Part shown: one piece after another, positions 9,714-17,026 of the stretch | Position numbering within the stretch: the stretch's first letter is position 1 | Layout of the letters: each line of letters starts with the position of its first letter | Source of the DNA: Pyxidicoccus caerfyrddinensis | GTDB lineage: Bacteria > Myxococcota > Myxococcia > Myxococcales > Myxococcaceae | Assembly: GCF_010894405.1 (NCBI RefSeq) | Contig: NZ_JAAIYA010000005.1 | Location: 124,001 to 188,000, forward strand | Length of the DNA: 64,000 nucleotides | Reading direction: 5' to 3' | Made by a program: the position numbers and the translations under genes | The notes under the pieces: generated by a model | Seen by the model: only the letters and a program-made list of their open reading frames with translations | What the model was told of the DNA's origin: nothing | The model's database searches: none

Positions 9714-9736
9714 GTTATTGGCACTGTGCCAATAAC
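9714..9736. promoter_or_regulatory. Perfect 23-bp palindrome, putative operator of the RoxA-like gene
   Basis: Arms GTTATTGGCAC (9714-9724) and GTGCCAATAAC (9726-9736) are exact reverse complements around a single T. The palindrome begins 18 nt upstream of the RoxA-like start codon and is much more A/T-rich than its surroundings. Size and symmetry fit a site for a dimeric repressor such as a TetR or MarR protein; no such regulator gene is adjacent. Confidence 0.6.
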
Positions 9737-10012
9737 GCGATTCGTAGGCTCCTGGGAGGGCACCCACAATACGCAGCGCGTCATGCCGGGCCGCGGGGTG
9801 TTGAGCCTCGGGCCGGCTGCCGTGGGTTTCGTGCATCGATTTCCCCCACGTCGGCTCATTCAATTTCGAGGGGGACGGACTCGGCTCCGCGAAGCCAGCC
9901 CGGAACAGAGCGAGCGACCAGGCCCTTGGACGGGCCACGCTCGGCTTCCTCAACGGCACGGCGCGGGATTAGCGACTGCGGGTCGTCACTTTCTGGTCTT
10001 CAAAGCCAGGCC
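9737..10012. other. Intergenic region between RoxA-like gene and acyltransferase 1
   Basis: These 276 bp separate divergent genes and must carry the promoter for the acyltransferase/CHAT cassette. The only strong signal is conserved element B at 9832-9860. An in-frame TTG at 9926 could extend acyltransferase 1 upstream by 29 codons. I see no RNA gene or repeat beyond this. Confidence 0.5.
9832..9860 (+). promoter_or_regulatory. Conserved upstream element, copy B
   Basis: This 29-bp copy begins TGCATCGATTTCC and ends CGGCTCATT. It is the most divergent of the three copies but keeps both ends. It lies 152 bp before the ATG chosen for acyltransferase 1, or 65 bp before the alternative TTG start. 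Confidence 0.5.
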
Positions 10013-10642
10013 ATGACCCCCAGCCAGATGCGACAGAGCGCAATGACGGACGCCATCGAGGTCAGAGTCATGTCGAGCCGGGAAGAGCTCGACACCTACC
10101 GAAGGGTGTTGTTCGACGTCTACATCCAGGAACCGGGCTGGAATTTCAGTCCGACGAATCCCTCCGGAATCAGGGTCGCGGGGCAGCGGCTGTTGGATGA
10201 CCGGGATGGCATCGCCACCTGCCTCGGTGTCTTCAGTCAGGGCAGCCTGGTCGGGGGCGCCAGGCTCTGCGGGAGGTATCAGGGCCGATTCGAAATCCAT
10301 GGCTACCAACCCCATCGGGACCTGTCCTGCCTCGACATTCCCAATCTCATCGAGGGGAACAGGGTCGTCCTGCTCCCGGGGTTCAGGGGCGGCGGCGCCT
10401 TCAAGTTGTTGATCTGGTCCGTGCTCGAGTTCTGCAAGAACAACCACTTGTTGTTTTTTGGAGCCCCCAGCGCGCCGTCCGTGATGCGCCTCTTTTCAGA
10501 CATCGGGATGCCGGCGGTCGAGGGCTTCAGGTTCAAGTTCGAACCCCAGGACCCGGCGGAGGCGCAGCTGTACCTCGCGAACTCAGAGGAGGTGTTGGGC
10601 ACCGTCCTCGAGAATCTGGGTCGACGCATCCGCGGGCGGTGA
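10013..10642 (+). CDS. LuxI/FeeM-like N-acyltransferase, paralogue 1
   Basis: GNAT-fold protein of about 209 residues resembling autoinducer synthases and N-acyl amino acid synthases, which join an acyl chain from acyl-ACP or acyl-CoA to an amine. The LuxI hallmark residues appear in order: R30 and F34 (YRRVLFDVY), W43, D62 and D65 (LLDDRDG), R84 (LVGGARL), and E114 with R117 (IEGNR). The N terminus is uncertain. ATG at 10013 has only a weak ribosome site, other ATGs follow at 10043 and 10070, and similarity to paralogue 2 hints that translation may begin further upstream (TTG 9926). It ends 31 bp before the TPR-CHAT gene, so the two are probably co-transcribed. Base composition is slightly less GC-rich than neighbours. 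The product is unknown. Confidence 0.78.
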   Translation: MTPSQMRQSAMTDAIEVRVMSSREELDTYRRVLFDVYIQEPGWNFSPTNPSGIRVAGQRLLDDRDGIATCLGVFSQGSLVGGARLCGRYQGRFEIHGYQPHRDLSCLDIPNLIEGNRVVLLPGFRGGGAFKLLIWSVLEFCKNNHLLFFGAPSAPSVMRLFSDIGMPAVEGFRFKFEPQDPAEAQLYLANSEEVLGTVLENLGRRIRGR

Positions 10643-10673
10643 GGGCGCGAGGGAGAAAGTCGAAGGAGCCAAC

Positions 10674-13600
10674 ATGCGGCAGGTTCGCGGGTGGATGGTG
10701 GTGTTGTTGGTGGTGTGCTGTGCGGCCGGAGCGGCGAACGGGGAAGCGCCACCGGACACGCGGCTGCAGGAGGCGCAGACCGCCTTCGATGAAGCGAGCT
10801 CACTCTGGGACGCGGGCAGGTATGCCGACGCCATGGCGAGGGGTGAGCATGCGCTGGGGCTGCGGGAGGCGGTGCTCGGGGGCACACACCCGGAGGTCGC
10901 CCGGGGTCTGGACTGGCTCGGTGCTCATCACCTGCTTCAGGGGAACCTTGTTCAAGCCGAGTCGTTGCTTCTGCGTGCGCTGGCCATCCAGGAAGCGGCC
11001 CTCGACAAGAACCACCCGGATATCGCTCAAACGCTCACCCACCTCGCCAACGTCTACATGGTCGAAACGTCATACAAGCGAGCCGAGCCGCTCCATGCGC
11101 GTGCGCTGGCCATCCGGCAAGCGGCCTTCGGCGAGAACCATCCCCTCGTTGCCGAGTCGCTCAACAACCTCGCCAACGTCTATTCAGGGCCAGATTCGTC
11201 CATTCGCGCCGAGCCGCTCTTGTTGCGCGCGCTGGCCATCAGGGAAGCAGCCCTCGGCAAGAACCACCCGGATGTCGCCGAAACGCTCCACGATCTCGGA
11301 TTGGTCTACCGATCCCAGCAGTTGTTCTCTCGTGCCGAGCCACGCTACTTGCGCGCGCTGGCCATTCGGGAAACGGCCCTCGGCAAGAACCATCCCCTCG
11401 TCGCACACACGCTCGCGGACCTCATCTACGTCTACCAGAGCCAGGGGCTGTCCGTTCGTGCCGAGCCGCTCCAGGCGCGTGCGGTGGCCATTCTGGAAGC
11501 AGCCCTCGACAAGAACCCTCCCGACGTCGCGGACCTGCTCCTCAGCGTCGCGTCGTTCTACATTCGCCAGGGGTTGTTCGCTCGTGCCGCGCCGCTTTTC
11601 GAACGCAGGGTTGCTCTTCTGGAGGCGGCCCTTGGCAAGAGCCATCTCCTCGTCGCCGATTCGCTCTACCGGCTCGCGGTGGCCTGCCAGTTCCAGGGGT
11701 TGTACGGCCGAGCCGAGCCGCTCTTCGAGCGAGTGATGGCCATCCGGCAAGCGGCCTACGGCGAGAACCATCCCCTTGTCGCCGATCCGGTCGTAGCACT
11801 CGGCAACCTCTACCTGGCCCAGGGATTGTACGCCCGTGCCGAGCCGCTCTTCTTGCGCGCGCTGGCCATCCGGCAAGCGGCCTACGGAGAGAAACACTAC
11901 CTCGTCGCCCTAACGCTCGACAGCCTCGGCAGCCTCTACATGGCGCAGGGAGCATACGCTCGCGCCGAGCCGCTCCTGGAACGCGCGTTGGCGACCCTGG
12001 AGGCGGTCTCCGGCAAGAGAAACCCCTACGTTGTCAGGCCGCGCAGCAAGCTCGGCCAGCTCTACCTGGCCCAGGGGCTGTACCACCGCGCCGAGCCCTT
12101 CCTTCAGCGCGCGCTGGCCATCGCGGAATCAGCCTATGGCAGGAATGATCCCGACGTCGCCGACCCGCTGCACGACCTGGCCGACCTCTACTCGGCTCAG
12201 GGGTTGTACAGACAAGCCCGGCCGCTCTACGAGCGCGCGCTCGCCATTCGGGGAGCGACTGCCGGCAGCAACCATCACCGCAACGCGGAAACGCTCAACC
12301 GCCTTGCCATGGTCCATCTGGCGCGGCATCGCCTCGCCGAAGCCCTGCCGTTGCTCACGCGCGCCTTCGCCATCTCCGAGCAGCGTCTGCGCCAGGAGGC
12401 ACTCGGCTTCTCGGAGGTGCACCTGGCCCGCTTCCTCCAGCTTCTACGCACCGACGAGGAGCGGCTCTATGCACTGCTGCGCACCCATCCTGAAGACGCC
12501 AACGTCAGACGCCTGGCCCTCAGCGCGGCCCTGCTCCTCAAAGGCCGCTCCGTGGAGGAGAGTGCTGAAATCTCCCGCACCATCTACCGGAGCCTGGGCG
12601 CGCAGGACCGCGACGCCTTCGGACGGCTGAGAGGGTTGCGCACCCAGCTGGCCCAGTTGTCACTCCAGGGGCCCGGCTCGCTTCCGCCCGCGGCCTACCA
12701 ACAGCGTTTCAAAGAGCTCTCCGAGCAGGGCACTGCCCTCGAAGCCGACCTGGCCCGGCGCTCCGCACCGCTGCGCGCGCTGACCGCGCTGCCGTCTCCC
12801 GCGGACATCGTTGCTCGGGTCGCCGAGGCACTGCACGAGGACGGTGCCCTCGTCGAGTTCATCAGCTACGAGGACCGCCCGCTCGTGCCCAGGCGCGGTA
12901 CGCCCGAGTCCAAGCGCCCCAGCCAGCTGCGCTACCTGGCGCTGGTACTCCTTCCAGACGCGACCATTCGCACGCTGGACCTGGGCCCGGCCGAGCCCAT
13001 CGACCTTGCCGCCTCGGGTCTGCGAGACGCCCTGGCCAACCAGGACGCTGCCTTCGAGGCCAGGGCTCGGTCCGTCTACCAGCTCGTGTTCCAACCTCTG
13101 CTTCCGCTGCTGGGAAAGACGCGCCGCCTCTTCCTCGCACCGGATGGCCAGCTGGCCCTGGTGCCCTTCGCCGCCCTGCACGACGGGAAGCAGTTCCTCG
13201 TGGAGTCCTTCGACTTCACCTACCTCACCTCCGGCAAGGACCTGCTGCCCCGCTCCCAGGAGAAGGCCCCGGCTGACTCCGTCGTCGTCCTCGCCGACCC
13301 GGCCTTCGGTGCCCCGCTGCAAGCACCCGCTGCCTCCACGGAAGAGGCTTCAGCGGCGGCCGAGCGCTCCGTTTCCATGGAGCGTTTCTTCTCCGAGCTG
13401 CGAGAGAGCCCGACGCAAAGAGCCTGGGACGTCGTTTCGCTGCCGGGCACCCGCAAGGAGGCGGAGAGCATTCAACGCCTGCTTCCCCAGGCCCGGCTCT
13501 TCCTGGGCCCCGAGGCCACCAAGGAGCGGCTGTTGCACCTGCCGCCCCCTGGCATCCTGCATCTGGCGACGCACGGCTTCTTCTTACAGGACGCCCCCGT

Positions 13601-14156
13601 TCCCACGGGCTCCCGCTCCGTTGTCTCCTTTGGTTCGCTGGGTGATGGCACTCCCGCCTCGCTGCCACCGGACCCCCTGCTGCGCTCCGGCCTCATCTTC
13701 GCGGGGGCGCGCGCCCCGGCCCCTGGCGACGCCAGCCCCCACCCGTCCCCGCCCGAGAACGCGCTGGCGACGGCCCTGGAGCTGGCCGGCCTCAACCTGT
13801 GGGGCACCCAGCTGGTGGTGCTGTCCGCGTGCGATACGGGACGAGGGGACGTCAAGCCGGGCCAGGGCGTCTACGGGCTGCGCCGAGCGCTCGTGGTGGC
13901 CGGAGCAGAGACGGTGGTGATGAGTCTGTGGAAGGTGAAGGACGACACCACGCAGCATCTGATGGAGGCCTACTACCGCAACCTGCTCGAGGGGATGGGG
14001 AGAGCCACCGCCCTGCGCGAGGCCATGCGCTGGCTGCGTGCCACGAAGCCCCATCCCCACTACTGGGCACCCTTCATCGCGCTGGGCAAAGACGCCCCCC
14101 TCCACGCACTGGCACCCCACTCGCGGGAGCCACCGGCGCCGCAGCGGCGGCCTTGA
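10674..14156 (+). CDS. Exported TPR-CHAT (caspase-like) protein
   Basis: Predicted cysteine protease-like protein of 1160 residues. Residues 1-23 form a signal peptide (VVLLVVCCAAGAANG). Residues about 35-610 are some fourteen 42-residue kinesin-light-chain-type TPRs with the motif QGLYxRAEPLxxRALAIREAA. The C-terminal CHAT domain (about 700-1140) has the catalytic pair: His967 in HLATHGFF and Cys1053 in VVLSACDTGRG, then GVYGLRRALVVAGAETVVMSLWKV. CHAT is the clan-CD peptidase fold of caspases and separase. In other bacteria TPR-CHAT proteins are activated by a partner and cleave a specific target. AAGGAG precedes the ATG at 10674. It sits between two acyltransferase paralogues, an association I do not recognise from a described system. 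Confidence 0.92.
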   Translation: MRQVRGWMVVLLVVCCAAGAANGEAPPDTRLQEAQTAFDEASSLWDAGRYADAMARGEHALGLREAVLGGTHPEVARGLDWLGAHHLLQGNLVQAESLLLRALAIQEAALDKNHPDIAQTLTHLANVYMVETSYKRAEPLHARALAIRQAAFGENHPLVAESLNNLANVYSGPDSSIRAEPLLLRALAIREAALGKNHPDVAETLHDLGLVYRSQQLFSRAEPRYLRALAIRETALGKNHPLVAHTLADLIYVYQSQGLSVRAEPLQARAVAILEAALDKNPPDVADLLLSVASFYIRQGLFARAAPLFERRVALLEAALGKSHLLVADSLYRLAVACQFQGLYGRAEPLFERVMAIRQAAYGENHPLVADPVVALGNLYLAQGLYARAEPLFLRALAIRQAAYGEKHYLVALTLDSLGSLYMAQGAYARAEPLLERALATLEAVSGKRNPYVVRPRSKLGQLYLAQGLYHRAEPFLQRALAIAESAYGRNDPDVADPLHDLADLYSAQGLYRQARPLYERALAIRGATAGSNHHRNAETLNRLAMVHLARHRLAEALPLLTRAFAISEQRLRQEALGFSEVHLARFLQLLRTDEERLYALLRTHPEDANVRRLALSAALLLKGRSVEESAEISRTIYRSLGAQDRDAFGRLRGLRTQLAQLSLQGPGSLPPAAYQQRFKELSEQGTALEADLARRSAPLRALTALPSPADIVARVAEALHEDGALVEFISYEDRPLVPRRGTPESKRPSQLRYLALVLLPDATIRTLDLGPAEPIDLAASGLRDALANQDAAFEARARSVYQLVFQPLLPLLGKTRRLFLAPDGQLALVPFAALHDGKQFLVESFDFTYLTSGKDLLPRSQEKAPADSVVVLADPAFGAPLQAPAASTEEASAAAERSVSMERFFSELRESPTQRAWDVVSLPGTRKEAESIQRLLPQARLFLGPEATKERLLHLPPPGILHLATHGFFLQDAPVPTGSRSVVSFGSLGDGTPASLPPDPLLRSGLIFAGARAPAPGDASPHPSPPENALATALELAGLNLWGTQLVVLSACDTGRGDVKPGQGVYGLRRALVVAGAETVVMSLWKVKDDTTQHLMEAYYRNLLEGMGRATALREAMRWLRATKPHPHYWAPFIALGKDAPLHALAPHSREPPAPQRRP

Positions 14157-14184
14157 GGGGAAGGTGGCCTCGGAGGCGGAAGGC

Positions 14185-14227
14185 GACCGCCGATTTCCTG
14201 CATCATTTTCCTGCTCATCGGCTCATC
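14185..14227 (+). promoter_or_regulatory. Conserved upstream element, copy C
   Basis: The 29-bp core is at 14199-14227 and the 14-bp upstream extension at 14185-14198. It matches copy A at 36 of 43 positions overall. It lies between the TPR-CHAT stop and acyltransferase 2, 22 bp before the first ATG, implying that paralogue 2 has its own promoter or control site. Confidence 0.55.
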
Positions 14228-14249
14228 CAACAACAAGTACCGAAAGGGG

Positions 14250-14921
14250 ATGGGGATGATGACCAAGGCATCTTCCTTGGCGGGCAACGCTCAGCTACCC
14301 AGCAGGATGCGGCAGGGCGCAGGGACAGACTCCGTTGAGGTCATGGTCATCAAGAGCCGGGAAGAGCTCGACGATTACCGAAGGCTGCTTTTCGACGTCT
14401 ACATCAACGAGCTGGGCTGGAAGTTCAGTCCGACGAATCCTTCCGGAATCCGGGTCGCTGAGCATCGGCTGTTGGATGACCGGGATGGCATCGCCACCTG
14501 CCTGGGCGTCTTCAGTCAGGGCAGATTGGTCGGGGGCGCCAGGCTCTGCGGGAGATATCAGGGTCGATTCGAAATCCATGGTTACCAACCCCATCGCGAC
14601 CTGTCCTGCCTCGACATTCCCCATCTTGTCGAGGCGAGCAGGGCCGTCCTGCTCCCGAGGTTCAGGGGCGGCGACGTCTTCATGTCGTTGGTCCGGGCTG
14701 TGTTTGAATTCTGCAAGAACAACCACTTGTTTGTTTTTACCGTCCCAAGCGTGCCGTCCGTGATGCGCCTCTACTCCAGCATCGGGATGCCGGCGGTCGA
14801 GGGCTGCAGATTCAAGTTCGAGCCCGAGGACCCAGCGGAGGCGCAGCTGTTCCTCGTTGATTCAGAGGAGGTGCTGGGCACCGTCCTCAAGAATCTGGGT
14901 CAACTCCTCCATGGGGGTTGA
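14250..14921 (+). CDS. LuxI/FeeM-like N-acyltransferase, paralogue 2
   Basis: Close paralogue of the acyltransferase at 10013, up to 223 residues. Hallmarks of the autoinducer-synthase fold are R44 and F48 (YRRLLFDVY), W57, D76 and D79 (LLDDRDG), R98 (LVGGARL), and E128 with R131 (VEASR). From FSPTNP to CLDIP (66 residues) only three residues differ from paralogue 1. The following helix, expected to line the acyl pocket, differs strongly (DVFMSLVRAVFEF against GAFKLLIWSVLEF), which suggests different acyl substrates. Start choice lies between ATG 14250 and the ATGs at 14256 and 14259, all after AAAGGGG. It is preceded by conserved element C and followed by 470 bp without a gene. Confidence 0.78.
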   Translation: MGMMTKASSLAGNAQLPSRMRQGAGTDSVEVMVIKSREELDDYRRLLFDVYINELGWKFSPTNPSGIRVAEHRLLDDRDGIATCLGVFSQGRLVGGARLCGRYQGRFEIHGYQPHRDLSCLDIPHLVEASRAVLLPRFRGGDVFMSLVRAVFEFCKNNHLFVFTVPSVPSVMRLYSSIGMPAVEGCRFKFEPEDPAEAQLFLVDSEEVLGTVLKNLGQLLHGG

Positions 14922-15393
14922 GGGGAATGGGATGGGGCCTTGCCCCGGGCGTGGGCAGGCGAGCGTGCCGCAAAATGGGGCGTGCCCACCCCATGCAGCG
15001 CGTCAGCCCGGCCTCTCGGGGGGACGTGGGTGCCATGAGCCCCATGCAAAGTGCCTGCCCGTACCGGAGGTGAACCCGAATCGGCTGCGGGTCGGTCCAG
15101 GCATCCAGCCTGTCACGACACCCCCCGGGGGAACGACCCTGCGGGTGGACAGAGCCGGCGCAGCCGATATTCTTCGGCCCGCGAAGCGTTGAAGCTGTGG
15201 AGGTATTCCACGGTGCCCACGCGCAGGCCGCCCGGGATGCACCCCCTTGGTCCCGGCTCTCGCGTGGAAGGAGTGCGGTTGCCCGGACGACCTTGGAGGT
15301 CCGGCGTGCGGCGGCTCCGTTGCATCGTGGGGGGCCTGCTCGGGCCCCGGGGGGCATGTATCCCGGGGCCCGAGAGTCCTCGTTTCCCTCTCG
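14922..15393. other. Gene-free region downstream of acyltransferase 2
   Basis: About 470 bp between a rightward and a leftward stop codon hold no credible coding frame. Apart from a strong hairpin at 15339-15374 it shows only short repeated words (CCCCATGCA occurs twice near 14990-15050). It may be the long 3' region of the cassette or an erased gene. Confidence 0.45.
15339..15374. terminator. Bidirectional terminator hairpin
   Basis: A perfect 13-bp inverted repeat (CTCGGGCCCCGGG at 15339-15351, its complement at 15362-15374) with a 10-nt loop lies 19 bp beyond the stop of the leftward TPR membrane protein. A pyrimidine-rich CGTTTCCCTCTC follows on the plus strand. Confidence 0.75.
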
Positions 15394-16845
15394 CTAATGC
15401 TGCTCGCCGGAGGCCCGCGCCGGCTGCGCCCCCGCCGCGAAGGACAGCAGGTACGCAGGCTCGTCGCGCGTGGTCAGCTCCAGCAATTCCTCCGTCAGCG
15501 AGTGCAGCGGCCACCGCGCCAGCTCCGTCTTCTGGAACTCCTTGATGGCCGCCTCCAGCGCCTCAATCTGCGCGAGCGCCAGCTTCCGGCCGATTTCCTC
15601 CTCCATGTCCTGCGTGCCGGCGCGGATGAGCTGCAGGCCGTTCATGCGCTCCGCCAGCGTCGGCTGCTCCAGCATGCGCGAGCCGATGTCCCGGTTGATG
15701 CGGCCCAGCCGCTTCACGCCCTCGGGGGGCAGCTCGCCCCGCGTGCCCACGTTGCGCGTGCGCAGCACCCACGAGCCCCGCTCCATCACGCTGCGCGCCG
15801 CCGCGGTCATGGCCATGGCGCTGGCGTCCGGTGCCCCCGCGTCCTTCAGCACCTTGCGCGCGTGCTGGTACAGGTCCGCGAAGGAGTTCTCCCGCCACGC
15901 CGGCAGCGCGGCCAGCTTCTCCAGCGCGGCCAGCTCCGCGGCGCTCAGCACCGAGCCCTGCTCCGTGTCACCCAGCAGCAACAGCAACTGCAGCTGCATG
16001 GAGCGCGGGTGCGCCGCGGCCAGCTTCACCAGCGTGTCGTGGAACACCTTCCGGGCCTCCGCGTGCGAGGACTCGGGCAGCGCGTCCCCGCGCAGCGCGT
16101 CCATCACCGCCAGGTAGAGGGCCGGGTCTTCCAGCTTCGGCACCTGCGACAGCAGGAAGAGGCCCTTCTCGGCGTCCAGCTTCCGCGCGCCCAGCGCCAG
16201 CATCAGCTTCGCCTCGTCCGAGGTGGCGCGCTTCCATGCGGCCTGCTCCGCCTCCGCGTCGGTCGGGTCGGGCGGCAGGGGCGTGGCGCCCGGCAGCAGC
16301 CGGCTCTTCTGGAAGTCGGGTCGGCCCAGGGCCACCCACGCCTCGCGGAAGGCCTGCTGCCAGGAGGTGCCCGGGGTGCGCCGCAGCTCGCGCAGCCGCT
16401 GGAGCAGCTTCAACTCCCTGCTGCCCGGCGCGGCGTCCTCCAGCTTCTCCAGCGCGTCGCCGGCCTCCGCGTCGTTGCCCGCCTCCAGGGCCAGGCACGC
16501 CTGGACGAAGAGGGCGGGGGCGTGCTCCGGCGCCAGCTTCAGCGCCTCGGCCAGTGCGGCGCGCGCCGTGGCCGCGTCCCCGGTGGCGGCGGCGCGCGCC
16601 GCGCGGTCCGTGTGGCGCAGGACTTCCACGGGGGCCGGTAGCGCCGCCGATTGGGGGCCCTTCGCCTCGTGGTCGTGGCCGTGCCCCTCTCCCGCCCGCG
16701 AGTGCGCGCCGGGACGGCCTCCCCAGAGGACGAAGGCCGCCGCCGCGAGTGCCACCACCATGCCGCCGAGTCCGAAGAGCAGCGGCTTGCGACGGTGGGA
16801 CGGGCCGGTGGGGGAAGAGGGCGGAGCGGGCGTCGGGTCCTTCAT
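15394..16845 (-). CDS. Membrane-anchored TPR-like protein of unknown function
   Basis: Protein of 483 residues that I do not recognise. A short cytoplasmic Pro-rich N terminus is followed by one membrane segment (LLFGLGGMVVALAAAAFVLWGG). A His-rich stretch (GEGHGHDHE) comes next, then a long helical domain. Its first part is a TPR-like module (ATGDAATARAALAEALKLAPEHAPALFVQACLALEAGNDAEAGDALEKLED). The rest is Ala/Leu-rich helical sequence. Protein-protein interaction at the periplasmic face is the likely role. ATG at 16845 has GGAGATGAA upstream and is preferred to the longer frame. It is divergent from the PhoD gene with 181 bp between. Confidence 0.78.
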   Translation of the reverse strand: MKDPTPAPPSSPTGPSHRRKPLLFGLGGMVVALAAAAFVLWGGRPGAHSRAGEGHGHDHEAKGPQSAALPAPVEVLRHTDRAARAAATGDAATARAALAEALKLAPEHAPALFVQACLALEAGNDAEAGDALEKLEDAAPGSRELKLLQRLRELRRTPGTSWQQAFREAWVALGRPDFQKSRLLPGATPLPPDPTDAEAEQAAWKRATSDEAKLMLALGARKLDAEKGLFLLSQVPKLEDPALYLAVMDALRGDALPESSHAEARKVFHDTLVKLAAAHPRSMQLQLLLLLGDTEQGSVLSAAELAALEKLAALPAWRENSFADLYQHARKVLKDAGAPDASAMAMTAAARSVMERGSWVLRTRNVGTRGELPPEGVKRLGRINRDIGSRMLEQPTLAERMNGLQLIRAGTQDMEEEIGRKLALAQIEALEAAIKEFQKTELARWPLHSLTEELLELTTRDEPAYLLSFAAGAQPARASGEQH

Positions 16846-17026
16846 CGGGCGTTCATCTCCGGAGGGCTGGGGGAGGCGCATTCCAGCCTTCCAGGGGAAG
16901 CAGGGCAAGCCGGGTCGCGTCGTGGAGGCGTTATCGGCTGCACCCCTGCCTCCGCGAGCGATTGACGCAGCGTGCGCGCTGCTCCGGAATCCGCTCTGGA
17001 AGGCGGGGGACAGGAGGCCCCACCCC

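Noticed and set aside
8283-10016. A 577-codon plus-strand frame opposite the RoxA-like gene
   Set aside because: Antisense shadow of high-GC coding DNA; composition is Arg/Ala/Val-rich without domains, while the minus frame has two heme motifs and a signal peptide.
10950-12300. Regular DNA repeats of about 126 bp
   Set aside because: They are the coding sequence of TPR units of 42 residues, not a mobile or CRISPR repeat.
15000-15300. A small coding gene after acyltransferase 2
   Set aside because: The candidate frames have no ribosome site, no domain and a composition typical of non-coding high-GC DNA.
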